Shown here piece after piece: positions 17,924 through 26,778 of a DNA stretch of 64,000 nucleotides. The DNA is from Mycolicibacterium phlei (GTDB lineage Bacteria > Actinomycetota > Actinomycetes > Mycobacteriales > Mycobacteriaceae), in NCBI RefSeq assembly GCF_001583415.1, contig NZ_CP014475.1:1302001-1366000 (forward strand). The letters are read 5' to 3'. Position numbers and translations under genes: made by a program. The first letter of the stretch is position 1, and the number at the start of each line of letters is the position of its first letter. The notes under the pieces were generated by a model. The model searched no databases. It was not told the DNA's origin and worked only from the letters and a program-made list of their open reading frames with translations.

Positions 17924-17956
17924 GTGCCGTCTGGCGTCGGATCGGACGCGCGGTGA
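17924..17956 (+). CDS. Possible leaderless leader peptide uORF1 of arcD-like gene
   Basis: GTG at 17924 then nine codons and TGA, giving MPSGVGSDAR with Arg as the last residue before the stop. It begins seven bases after a -10 box, so it could be translated from a leaderless mRNA. Its stop overlaps the ATG of uORF2 (TGATG). Existence as a translated peptide is inferred only from position. Confidence 0.3.
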   Translation: MPSGVGSDAR

Positions 17957-18042
17957 TGTCGGGTCCACTGCGGGATCGCGGGGCCCGCGCTCCGTGGCTG
18001 CCTGACGCCCCGACCTCGTCTGAGCGGACGGAACCAACATGA
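17956..18042 (+). CDS. Possible leader peptide uORF2, coupled to arcD-like gene
   Basis: 28 codons (MSGPLRDRGARAP...SERTEPT) plus TGA. Contains four Arg, three within six residues. Its TGA overlaps the transporter ATG by four bases (ATGA), and its own ATG overlaps the stop of uORF1. The chain uORF1-uORF2-transporter could couple ribosome progress through Arg codons to transporter translation. No homology claim is made. Confidence 0.3.
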   Translation: MSGPLRDRGARAPWLPDAPTSSERTEPT

Positions 18043-19487
18043 CCGCCACCGAGCCGCGCACCGACAGCGCCGAGCAGAAGGTCAGCCTCCCCACGCTGAC
18101 CGCCATGGTCGTCGGGTCGATGATCGGCTCCGGGGTGTTCCTGCTGCCCAGGCGGTTCGGCACCGAGACCGGCGTGCTCGGCGCCCTCATCGCCTGGACC
18201 ATCGCCGGGACCGGAATGCTCATGCTGGCGTTCGTCTTCCAGCGACTGGCCGTCCGCAAACCCGACCTCAACGCCGGCATCTTCACCTACGCCAAGGCCG
18301 GGTTCGGTGACTACATCGGATTCAACTCCGCCATCGGCTACTGGGCGTCCGCCTGCGCCGGCAACACCTCGTACTGGGTGCTCATCACCACGACGCTGTC
18401 CGCCGTGGTGCCGGGCTTCGGCTCCGGTGACACCATCCTGGCGGTCGCTGTCTCGACAATCGGGGTGTGGTCGTTCGCCGCGCTGGTCATGCGCGGCGTC
18501 AGGGACGCCGCGGTGATCAACTACATCGTCACCGTCGCCAAGGTGCTGCCGATCCTGGTGTTCATCGTGATCGCGCTCGTCGCCTTCGAGGCCGGTGTCT
18601 TCTCCGACAACTTTTGGGGCGACGCCGGCGGCTACTCGTTCGCGTCGGTCTGGGACCAGGCCACCGGCACCATGCTCATCACCGTGTTCGTGTTCCTCGG
18701 CATCGAGGGTGCCGCCGTCTACTCCCGGATGGCACGCCGGCGGGAAGACGTCGGGAAGGCAACGGTTTTCGGGTTCCTCGGGGTGCTCGGCGTGTTCGCG
18801 ATGGTGACGCTGGTGTCCTACGGCGTGCTGCCGCAGGACGAGCTCGCCGGAGTCGCCCAGCCGTCCATGGCCTCGGTGCTGGAGTCGATTGTCGGCCCCT
18901 GGGGCGCGGTGTTCATCAAGGTCGGTGTCATCGTGTCGGTGCTCGGCGCATACCTGGCCTGGACGCTGATGGCCGCCGAAGTGCTGTTCATCCCGGCCAA
19001 ATCCGATGACATGCCGCGGTTCCTGGCGCGGACCAACCGCCACGACGCCCCCGTCACCGCGCTGGTGATGGCCGCCGCGCTGACCACCCTTTTGCTGGTC
19101 GCGTTGCTGTTCGCCGCGGACGCACTGGACTTCATGCTCGACCTCACCGCCGCGCTGTCGTTGATCCCGTACCTGCTCGCCGCCGCCTATGCGCTGAAGC
19201 TGACCGCCACCCGCGAGACCTACGAGGACCGCCGCTCGCTGGTTCCCGACATGGTGATCGCCGCGGTGGCGACCGTCTACACGCTGTTCCTCGTCTACGC
19301 CGCCGGCATCGACAAGCTGCTGCTGTCCTGCATCCTCTACGCCCCGGCCGCGGCGCTGTACGTCAAGGCCCGTCGCGAGCGTGGGCTGCGGGTGTTCCGG
19401 CCGGCCGAGGCCGTGCTGTTCGGGGTGATCCTCATCGGCGCCGTCGCCGGCGTCGTGTCCCTGGCTACCGGTGCGATCGAAATCTGA
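18039..19487 (+). CDS. arcD: APC-family basic amino acid antiporter (ArcD-like)
   Basis: 482 residues, about 12 membrane helices. The N-terminal [15 protein letters not shown] with the GSGVF glycine-rich motif is typical of the APC basic-amino-acid/polyamine antiporters, and [17 protein letters not shown] occurs near the end. The ArcD/LysI subgroup exchanges arginine for ornithine or a similar product. The gene is 13 bases before arcA, which strongly supports arginine as the substrate. The family is also close to agmatine and lysine exchangers. Possible translational control by two upstream frames is listed separately. Confidence 0.8.
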   Translation: MTATEPRTDSAEQKVSLPTLTAMVVGSMIGSGVFLLPRRFGTETGVLGALIAWTIAGTGMLMLAFVFQRLAVRKPDLNAGIFTYAKAGFGDYIGFNSAIGYWASACAGNTSYWVLITTTLSAVVPGFGSGDTILAVAVSTIGVWSFAALVMRGVRDAAVINYIVTVAKVLPILVFIVIALVAFEAGVFSDNFWGDAGGYSFASVWDQATGTMLITVFVFLGIEGAAVYSRMARRREDVGKATVFGFLGVLGVFAMVTLVSYGVLPQDELAGVAQPSMASVLESIVGPWGAVFIKVGVIVSVLGAYLAWTLMAAEVLFIPAKSDDMPRFLARTNRHDAPVTALVMAAALTTLLLVALLFAADALDFMLDLTAALSLIPYLLAAAYALKLTATRETYEDRRSLVPDMVIAAVATVYTLFLVYAAGIDKLLLSCILYAPAAALYVKARRERGLRVFRPAEAVLFGVILIGAVAGVVSLATGAIEI

Positions 19488-19500
19488 GGCAGGAGGCGAG

Positions 19501-20736
19501 ATGTCGACGACGGCGGACTACGGGGTGCACTCCGAGGTCGGGAAACTGCGCAAGGTGCTGGTGTGCTCGCCGGGGCTGGCGCACGAGCGGCTGACGCCGA
19601 AGAACTGCGACTCCCTTTTGTTCGACGACGTGCTGTGGGTGCAGAGCGCCCGCCGCGACCACCTCGACTTCGTCGACAAGATGCGCGAACGCGGCGTCGA
19701 GGTGGTCGAGCTGCACGACCTGCTCGCCGAGACCGTCGTCGACCCGGCGGCCAAGGGGTGGCTGCTGGACCGCAAGATCGTGCCCAACGAGGTGGGACTC
19801 GGGCTCGTCGACGACACCCGCGCCTACCTCGACGAGCTGCCTCCGGCGCGGCTGGCCGAACTGCTCATCGGCGGCATGTCGATCCGCGACCTGCCCGCCG
19901 ACCTCGGCGCCGGTTACCGCGCGCTGGCTCGCGAGAACAGCGGCGTCACCGAGTATCTGATGCCACCGCTGCCCAACACCCTCTACACCCGCGACACCAC
20001 CTGCTGGATCTACGGCGGGCTGACGCTCAACCCGCTGTTCTGGCCCGCCCGTCACGACGAGACGTTGCTGATGAAGGCGATCTACGAGTTCCACCCCGAC
20101 TTCGTCGGCTCCCGGGTGTGGTGGGGAGATCCCGAACAGTCCTGGGGGATGGCCACTTTCGAAGGCGGCGACGTGCTGGTGCCCGGCCAGGGCGTCGTCA
20201 TCATCGGGATGAGCGAACGCACCTCACGCCAGGCCGTCACCCAGGTGGCGGCCAACCTGTTCGCCGAAGGTGCGGCCACCCAGGTGATCGTCGCCGGCAT
20301 GCCGAAACTGCGCGCGGCCATGCACTTGGACACCGTCTTCACGTTCGCCGACCGCGACGTGGTCACGATCTACCCCGAGATCGTCGACGCCATGCAGACG
20401 TTCCAGCTGTACCCCAGCGACAGCGCCCCCGGGGTGGAGGTGGTCGAGGCGGGCAAGCCGTTCGTCGAGGTCGTCGCCGCCGCGCTCGGGGTGGGGGAGT
20501 TGCGGGTGGTCGAGACCGGCGGCACCGCCTACGACTCCGAGCGTCAGCAGTGGGACAGCGGCAACAACCTGGTCGCCGTCGAACCCGGCGTGGTGTTCGC
20601 CTACGACCGCAACACCCACACCAACACGCTGCTGCGCCGCGCCGGCATCGAGGTGATCACCATCGTCGGCGCCGAACTCGGCCGCGGCCGCGGCGGCGGG
20701 CACTGCATGACCTGCCCGATCATCCGTGACCCGTAA
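19501..20736 (+). CDS. arcA: Arginine deiminase
   Basis: 411 residues. Hydrolyses arginine to citrulline and ammonia. Catalytic elements of the guanidino-modifying superfamily: [32 protein letters not shown] (His plus Asp) and the active-site Cys in [11 protein letters not shown] (C402). ATG at 19501 with AGGCAGGAGGCGAG upstream, just after arcD. No carbamoyltransferase (arcB) or carbamate kinase (arcC) follows in this window, so ATP recovery through the classical ADI pathway is not encoded here. Citrulline may be exported or used elsewhere. Confidence 0.93.
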   Translation: MSTTADYGVHSEVGKLRKVLVCSPGLAHERLTPKNCDSLLFDDVLWVQSARRDHLDFVDKMRERGVEVVELHDLLAETVVDPAAKGWLLDRKIVPNEVGLGLVDDTRAYLDELPPARLAELLIGGMSIRDLPADLGAGYRALARENSGVTEYLMPPLPNTLYTRDTTCWIYGGLTLNPLFWPARHDETLLMKAIYEFHPDFVGSRVWWGDPEQSWGMATFEGGDVLVPGQGVVIIGMSERTSRQAVTQVAANLFAEGAATQVIVAGMPKLRAAMHLDTVFTFADRDVVTIYPEIVDAMQTFQLYPSDSAPGVEVVEAGKPFVEVVAAALGVGELRVVETGGTAYDSERQQWDSGNNLVAVEPGVVFAYDRNTHTNTLLRRAGIEVITIVGAELGRGRGGGHCMTCPIIRDP

Positions 20737-20773
20737 CCGGCCGCAACGGCATTCCTGGTCGGTGAGACGACTC

Positions 20774-20803
20774 TAGAACGTGTTCCAGTTCTGCTGTTAG
20801 CCT
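20774..20803 (+). promoter_or_regulatory. KstR-like operator overlapping the SDR promoter
   Basis: TAGAACGTGTTCCA (20774-20787) matches the published KstR consensus TNNAACNNGTTNNA at every fixed position. It occupies the -35 zone of a likely -10 box TAGCCT (20798-20803). KstR is the TetR repressor of sterol catabolism in mycobacteria. Confidence 0.6.
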
Positions 20804-20805
20804 GA

Positions 20806-21682
<877 letters not shown>

Positions 21683-21684
<2 letters not shown>

Positions 21685-21724
21685 CCCGCCCGCGGGTCGC
21701 GAAATACTGACCCGCCCGCGGGTC
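21683..21724. terminator. Tandem terminator hairpins between SDR and usp
   Basis: GACCCGCCCGCGGGTC occurs twice (21683-21698, 21709-21724), each a 7-bp hairpin, as two copies of a 26-base unit. They separate two convergent genes and may act as a bidirectional terminator. Confidence 0.65.
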
Positions 21725-21732
21725 GGGCATTA

Positions 21733-22614
21733 CTAGCCCGGCAGCACCAGCACCGGCACCGGGCTGTAGCGCACGATCTTCGTGCCCCGCGAGCCGAGGA
21801 ACACCCGCGCGACCGCACCCGTCGGCGTCGTCCCCAGCGCCAGCAGCTCGCCGTCGCGCCAGTGCGCGTTGGCCAGCGCGCCCGCCCAGCCGTCGCCCGC
21901 CACGACCTCCAGCTCGACGTCGGGGCCGACGACACCGTCGGCGCGCAACCGGTCCAACGCCTCCCGCGCCTGCTCGGTCCACGCCTCCAGGATCGAGTCC
22001 TCGGCGCGCAGACCCACTTCCGGCGGATACATCGTGCGGCCGCGCACCGCGAACGTCAGCACCCGCATTGGAACGCCCAGCCGCGCAGCCAGTTCCGACA
22101 CGCGCCGCACCACCGACACCGTCTCGGCGGTGGCCGGATAGGCACACGTGATCCGCGACAGCCCCGCCCCGTTGGAGCCGCGGTAACCCTGCGGCGCGAT
22201 CGCCACCGGCACCGGCGACGAGTGCAGCAGCCGGTCCGCCGTCGACCCCACCATCACCCGGCCCAGCGGTCCGTCCGCCGCCGAACCCAGTACCAGCACG
22301 TCGGCGTCGAGTTCGGTCGCCGCCTCGATCAGCCCGCCCGACACGGACCGGTGCGCCACCTTGTGAAACCCGACATGGATACCGTCGGCCAGCTCCGCGA
22401 TGCATTCTCGTGCGGCCCTGGCCGATTCGGCGGCCAACTGTTCGGCGTAGGCGGCGTACTCAGCGTCGATGCGCGCCTTCGACGGGGTCAGCCACGGCCG
22501 CGGCACCACACTCACCACCGTCAGCGACGTGTTCAGCGTCCGAGCCGCCTCCACCGCCAGATACAGCTCGGAGTGATCACCCTTACCGGCGAGAAAGCCG
22601 ACGGCGACCGTCAT
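21733..22614 (-). CDS. Universal stress protein, two UspA domains
   Basis: 293 residues with two UspA modules. First module: MTVAVGFLAGKGDH, VEAARTLNTSLTVVSVV and the ATP/phosphate loop LVLGSAADGPLGRVMVGSTADRLL. The second has LALGTTPTGAVARVFLGSRGTKIV near the C-terminus. The G-2X-G-9X-G(S/T) pattern suggests ATP binding. The start is the ATG at 22614, which overlaps the stop of the upstream permease gene by four bases (ATGA). It resembles Rv2319c in sequence and in position beside rocE, so it probably belongs to the arginine module. Confidence 0.85.
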   Translation of the reverse strand: MTVAVGFLAGKGDHSELYLAVEAARTLNTSLTVVSVVPRPWLTPSKARIDAEYAAYAEQLAAESARAARECIAELADGIHVGFHKVAHRSVSGGLIEAATELDADVLVLGSAADGPLGRVMVGSTADRLLHSSPVPVAIAPQGYRGSNGAGLSRITCAYPATAETVSVVRRVSELAARLGVPMRVLTFAVRGRTMYPPEVGLRAEDSILEAWTEQAREALDRLRADGVVGPDVELEVVAGDGWAGALANAHWRDGELLALGTTPTGAVARVFLGSRGTKIVRYSPVPVLVLPG

Positions 22615-24050
22615 TTCGCGCTCCCGTTGAGCGCGCTGTGCCGTCGGCCCCACAACAGGTAGAACAGCAGCACCGCGCCCACCCACAGGCCGAACCACAG
22701 CCAGGTGACCGTCGGCAGCCCGGACAGCACGTACAGACAGGCGGCCACCGACAGCACCGGGGTCACCGGGTAGCCGGGCACCCGGAACCCGCGCGGCAGG
22801 TCGGGCTGGCGCACCCGCAGGATGATCACGCCGACCGACACCACGATGAACGCGATCAGCGTGCCGATCGACACCAGGTCCCACAGGTAGTCCAGCGGAA
22901 CGAATCCCGCGAGCAGACCGGTCACGGTGCCGACGATGACGGTGTTGGACACCGGTGTCATGGTGCGGGTGTTGACCCGGGCGAACCGGGCGGGCAGCAG
23001 GCCGTCGCGGCCCATCGCGAACAGGATGCGGGTCTGGCCGTACATCACCACCAGCGTCACCGAGAAGATCGAGATCACCGCGCCCAGCGCGAGAATGTTG
23101 CTGGCCCAGGTCTGCCCGTGCAGGACGTTGCGCAGGATCACCGACAGCCCGGCCTCGGACTGCTCGGGCGACCCGAACTCGTCGGCGCTCTGGGTGCCCA
23201 ACCCGGCGAACGCCACCAGCAGGTACACGCTGGTCACCACGACCAGCGCGCCGATGATCGCGATCGGCATGGTCTTCTGCGGGTTCTTCACCTCGTCGCC
23301 GGCGGTGGACACCGCGTCCAGGCCGATGAACGTGAAGAAGATGGTGGCCGCCGCCGCGGTGATCCCGCTGAAGCCCTTGTCCCAGAACCCCGCGAAGTGG
23401 TCGGTGGTGAACGCGGTGAACGCGACCGCCACGAACAGGCCCAGCACCCCGAGCTTGATCAGCACCATGACGGCGTTGACCGCCGCCGACTCGCTGGCGC
23501 CGCGGATCAGCAGCAGCGCGCACATCACGATGAGGATCACCGCGGGCAGGTTGACCAGACCCGGATCCTCCCCGAACGGGGCGGCGGTCAGCGTGTGCGG
23601 GATCCGGAACCCGAAGACGTTGTCGAACAGTTCGTTGAGGTATCCGCTCCACCCGATCGACGTCGCCGACGTCGACACCCCGTACTCCAGCAGCAGGCAC
23701 GCCGCTACACCCATCGCCACGATCTCGCCCATCGTGGTGTAGGCGTACGAGTAGGTGGACCCCGAAACCGGTACCGCCGACGCCATTTCGGCGTAGCACA
23801 GCGCCGACAGGCCGGCGGCGACACCGGCCAGCAAAAACGAGATCAGCACCGCGGGCCCGGCCTTCGGCACGGCCTCCTGCAGCACGATGAAGATGCCGGT
23901 GCCGACCGTGGCGCCGACGCCGAACATCGTCAGCTGGAATGGGCCGATCGAGCGTTTGAGGTGGTCGGAGGCGCCGTGGGCGACCGGCGCTCCGGTCACC
24001 GGGCGCCTGCGCAGCAGCTGTTCGGTCAGGGACACGGTGGGCGTGCTCAT
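22611..24050 (-). CDS. rocE: APC-family amino acid permease (RocE-like)
   Basis: 479 residues with about 12 membrane helices. N-terminal FGVGATVGTGIFIVLQ and the conserved AEMASAVPVSGSTYSYAYTTMGE typical of cationic amino acid transporters (CAT/YfnA group); further TIFFTFIGLDAVSTAGDEVKNPQ. It should bring arginine or ornithine into the cell in symport or exchange. Order usp-rocE-rocD-ddaH-like with a divergent AsnC regulator mirrors Rv2319c-Rv2324. Coupled to usp by a 4-base overlap; 17 bases after rocD. Confidence 0.85.
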   Translation of the reverse strand: MSTPTVSLTEQLLRRRPVTGAPVAHGASDHLKRSIGPFQLTMFGVGATVGTGIFIVLQEAVPKAGPAVLISFLLAGVAAGLSALCYAEMASAVPVSGSTYSYAYTTMGEIVAMGVAACLLLEYGVSTSATSIGWSGYLNELFDNVFGFRIPHTLTAAPFGEDPGLVNLPAVILIVMCALLLIRGASESAAVNAVMVLIKLGVLGLFVAVAFTAFTTDHFAGFWDKGFSGITAAAATIFFTFIGLDAVSTAGDEVKNPQKTMPIAIIGALVVVTSVYLLVAFAGLGTQSADEFGSPEQSEAGLSVILRNVLHGQTWASNILALGAVISIFSVTLVVMYGQTRILFAMGRDGLLPARFARVNTRTMTPVSNTVIVGTVTGLLAGFVPLDYLWDLVSIGTLIAFIVVSVGVIILRVRQPDLPRGFRVPGYPVTPVLSVAACLYVLSGLPTVTWLWFGLWVGAVLLFYLLWGRRHSALNGSAK

Positions 24051-24067
24051 CGCGCCTCCTCCTGCGG

Positions 24068-25300
24068 TCAGGCCGTCGCGCGGATCTCCTCGCCGAACCG
24101 GTCGACGACCCAGTCGATCTCCTCGTCGGTGATCACCAGCGGCGGGGCGAAGCGCAGGGTCGATCCGTGCGTGTCCTTAACGAGAACACCCCGACGCGCC
24201 AAGCGCAAGCACATCTGCTTTCCGGATCCGAGCTTCGGGTCCAGATCGACACCCGCCCACAGGCCCCTGCCGCGGACCGCGACCACCCCGTGGCCGATCA
24301 GTTCGCGCAGCCGGCGGTGCAGGTGCTCACCGAGTTCGGCTGAGCGGCGCTGGAACTCGCCGCGCGCCAGCATGCCGACGACGGTGGTGCCGATCGCCGC
24401 GGCCAGCGGGTTGCCGCCGAACGTCGACCCGTGCTCGCCGGGATGCAGCACGCCGAGGATGTCGCGGTCGGCGACCACCGCCGACAGCGGGACTACCCCG
24501 CCGCCGAGCGCCTTGCCGAGCAGGTACATGTCCGGGACGACACCCCAGTGGTCGCAGGCGAACGTGCGCCCGGTGCGGGCCAGCCCGGACTGGATCTCGT
24601 CGGCGATCAGCAGCACGTTGCGCTCGGTGCACAGCGCCCGCAGCCGGGGCAGGAAGTCGTCGGGCGGCACGATGATGCCGGCCTCGCCCTGGATCGGCTC
24701 GACCAGCACCGCCACGGTGTTGTCGTCGATCGCGGCGGCGAACGCGTCGGCGTCACCGAACGGGGCCGAGCGGAAACCCGGTGTGTACGGGCCGAATCCG
24801 CGGCGCGCGGTCTCGTCGTCGGAGAAGCTGATGATCGTGGTGGTGCGGCCGTGGAAGTTGTTGTGCGCCACCACGATGTTGGCCTGACCCGGCGGCACAC
24901 CCTTGACGTCGGTGCCCCACTTGCGGGCCACCTTCAACCCGCTCTCGACGGCCTCGGCGCCGCTGTTCATCGGCAGCACCATGTCCTTGCCGCACAGTTG
25001 CGCCAGCGCCGCGCAGAACGGGCCCAGCCGGTCGGAGTGAAAGGCGCGGCTGACCAGCGTCACCCGGTCCAGCTGCGCGTGCGCGGCCGCGATGATCTCC
25101 GGGTTGCGGTGCCCGAAGTTGACCGCGGAATAGGCCGCCAGGCAGTCGAGGTAGCGGCGGCCGTCGACGTCGGTAATCCAGGCGCCCTCCGCCTCGGCGG
25201 CGACCACCGGCAGCGGGGAGTAGTTGTGCGCGGCGTAGCGCTCGTCGAGGGCGATCGCGGCGCGGGTCGCTTCGGACAGGCCGGTCTCGAGGGTGGTCAT
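24068..25300 (-). CDS. rocD: Ornithine aminotransferase, intact
   Basis: 410 residues, a class III PLP aminotransferase. PLP lysine in LLGKALGGGVVP, the Asp of LLIADEIQSGLARTG, and the aromatic SGAEAVESGLKVARKW and HGSTFGGNPLA motifs are present. It transfers the delta-amino group of ornithine to 2-oxoglutarate, giving glutamate semialdehyde. In M. tuberculosis H37Rv the homologue is split into rocD1 and rocD2, whereas this copy is one uninterrupted frame. ATG at 25300 overlaps the stop of the ddaH-like gene by four bases, so these two are coupled. Confidence 0.93.
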   Translation of the reverse strand: MTTLETGLSEATRAAIALDERYAAHNYSPLPVVAAEAEGAWITDVDGRRYLDCLAAYSAVNFGHRNPEIIAAAHAQLDRVTLVSRAFHSDRLGPFCAALAQLCGKDMVLPMNSGAEAVESGLKVARKWGTDVKGVPPGQANIVVAHNNFHGRTTTIISFSDDETARRGFGPYTPGFRSAPFGDADAFAAAIDDNTVAVLVEPIQGEAGIIVPPDDFLPRLRALCTERNVLLIADEIQSGLARTGRTFACDHWGVVPDMYLLGKALGGGVVPLSAVVADRDILGVLHPGEHGSTFGGNPLAAAIGTTVVGMLARGEFQRRSAELGEHLHRRLRELIGHGVVAVRGRGLWAGVDLDPKLGSGKQMCLRLARRGVLVKDTHGSTLRFAPPLVITDEEIDWVVDRFGEEIRATA

Positions 25301-26148
25301 CGGTACACCTCCAGCGTGCAGCACTTGATGGAACCGCCGCCCTTGAGCAGCTCGGACAGGTCGACGGGGACGGGCGCGAAGCCCGCGTCGCGCAGCTGAT
25401 CGGCGAAACCGGTTGCGGCGCTGGGCAGCACGACGTGGTATCCGTCGGAGACCGCGTTCAGCCCGAGCACGTAGGCGTCGGCGCTGGACACCTCGATGGC
25501 GGTCGGGAACAGTTCGGTCACCCTGGCACGGGCGGCGTCGGTGAACGCCGGCGGGTAGTAGGCGATCGTGGAGTCGTCGAGCACCGCCAGCGCGGTGTCG
25601 AGGTGGTAGAAGCGCGGGTCGACGAGCTCGAGGCTGACCACCGGCCTGCCGGTGAGCCGGGCGATCTCGTCGTGGGCGCGGCGGTCGGTGCGGAACCCGT
25701 AGCCCGCCAGGATGCGCGGGCCGACGACGAGCAGGTCGCCCTGACCCTCGTTGACGTGGCGGGTCCGCACCGGCCGGAAGCCGTGGCGGCGCATCCAGTC
25801 GGCGTAGGCGTCCGCCTCCGCGGCGCGCTGCGGGTAGGCGAAGCGGGCGACGACGGCGGTGTCGCCGACGATCAGGCCGCCGTTGGCGGCGTACACCATG
25901 TCGGGCAGGCCGGCGACCGGGTCGACGAGGTCGACGCGGTGGCCGAGATCGAGATAGGTCTGCCGCAGCGTCTCCCACTGCCGCATGGCCCGCTCGGTGT
26001 CGACCGGTGTGGCGGTGTCCATCCAGGGGTTGATCGCGTACTCGACGGCGAAGTGCACCGCCGGGGTCATCGCGTACCGGCGCGTCTGCGCCCGCCGTGC
26101 GGGAGTCTGATCAGGGGCTTCCTCGGGACGGGGTACGACGATGGTCAT
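25297..26148 (-). CDS. ddaH: DDAH/arginine dihydrolase-type guanidino hydrolase
   Basis: 283 residues of the pentein (guanidino-modifying) superfamily. Key parts: PDMVYAANGG (Asn89), HVNEGQGDLLVVG (acidic substrate-binding pair), FYHLDTALAVL (His182) and the C-terminal nucleophile in GGGSIKCCTLEVYR (C276/C277). Family members include DDAH (dimethylarginine to citrulline plus amine) and arginine dihydrolase ArgZ/AgrE (arginine to ornithine plus two ammonia). Tight coupling to ornithine aminotransferase and the Asn in the ANGG loop favour an arginine-to-ornithine role, but this is inference. First gene of the unit, divergent from the AsnC regulator. It resembles Rv2323c. Confidence 0.8.
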   Translation of the reverse strand: MTIVVPRPEEAPDQTPARRAQTRRYAMTPAVHFAVEYAINPWMDTATPVDTERAMRQWETLRQTYLDLGHRVDLVDPVAGLPDMVYAANGGLIVGDTAVVARFAYPQRAAEADAYADWMRRHGFRPVRTRHVNEGQGDLLVVGPRILAGYGFRTDRRAHDEIARLTGRPVVSLELVDPRFYHLDTALAVLDDSTIAYYPPAFTDAARARVTELFPTAIEVSSADAYVLGLNAVSDGYHVVLPSAATGFADQLRDAGFAPVPVDLSELLKGGGSIKCCTLEVYR

Positions 26149-26175
26149 GAATCCACGGTATGACCTGCCAATTTT

Positions 26176-26213
26176 GCAATCAATCGTCGTTCATTGCGTA
26201 TGGTGCTTATAAA
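26176..26213. promoter_or_regulatory. Divergent control region of the arginine module
   Basis: The 112-base gap 26149-26260 is AT-rich. It contains the inverted pair GCAAT (26176-26180) and ATTGC (26193-26197) with a 12-base spacer, a common Lrp/AsnC half-site pattern. TATAAA (26208-26213) is a possible -10 box for the regulator gene. Confidence 0.4.
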
Positions 26214-26260
26214 TATTGTGCTTGGCTCAAATGAGGGTCGATTTATTGCGCGGAGGAGCG

Positions 26261-26722
26261 GTGGACCGTCTGGATGAGACCGACGAGAGGATCCTCGCGG
26301 TGCTGGCCGACGACGCCCGCGCCACCTACGCCGAGATCGGCGAACGGGTCAACCTGTCGGCGCCCGCGGCCAAACGCCGCGTCGACCGGATGCTCGAGCG
26401 CGGGGTGATCCGCGGGTTCACTACCGTCATCGACCGCAGTGCGCTGGGCTGGACCACCGAGGCTTACGTGCAGGTGTTCCGGCACGGCACGATCGCCCCG
26501 GAACGGTTGCGGCAGGCCTGGATCGACATCCCCGAGGTGATCAGCGCGGCGACCGTCACCGGCACCGCCGACGCGATGCTGCACGTCGTCGCGCGCGACA
26601 TGCGCCACCTGGAGGAGGCCCTGGAACGCATCCGCGCCGCCGCCGACGTCGAACGCAGCGAGAGCATCGTCGTGCTGACCAAGATCATCGACCGCAACCG
26701 CGGCTGGGACGCCCAGGGCTGA
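26261..26722 (+). CDS. Lrp/AsnC-family regulator of the arginine module
   Basis: 153 residues. N-terminal helix-turn-helix: LDETDERILAVLADDARATYAEIGERVNLSAPAAKRRVDRM. C-terminal RAM ligand domain: GVIRGFTTVIDRSALG, ISAATVTGTADAMLHVVARD, VERSESIVVLTKIID. The GTG at 26261 is chosen because GGAGGAG ends two bases before it; an ATG at 26231 adds ten residues without such a site. By position and similarity to Rv2324 it should control the divergent ddaH-like-rocD-rocE-usp unit, with arginine or ornithine as ligand. Confidence 0.85.
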   Translation: MDRLDETDERILAVLADDARATYAEIGERVNLSAPAAKRRVDRMLERGVIRGFTTVIDRSALGWTTEAYVQVFRHGTIAPERLRQAWIDIPEVISAATVTGTADAMLHVVARDMRHLEEALERIRAAADVERSESIVVLTKIIDRNRGWDAQG

Positions 26723-26778
26723 GAGCCTGTGCCCGGGGTGGCGGACAAATCCGCGGGGGCATCGTGTAAGAAACTGCC

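Noticed and set aside
17910..19043. Minus-strand open frame opposite the arcD-like gene
   Set aside because: No family resemblance and a composition of Gly/Asp/His/Glu repeats; the plus-strand transporter has clear membrane helices.
22410..24887. 825-codon plus-strand frame across usp, rocE and rocD
   Set aside because: It is antisense to three recognisable genes and is mostly Arg/Gln/His/Asp low-complexity sequence.
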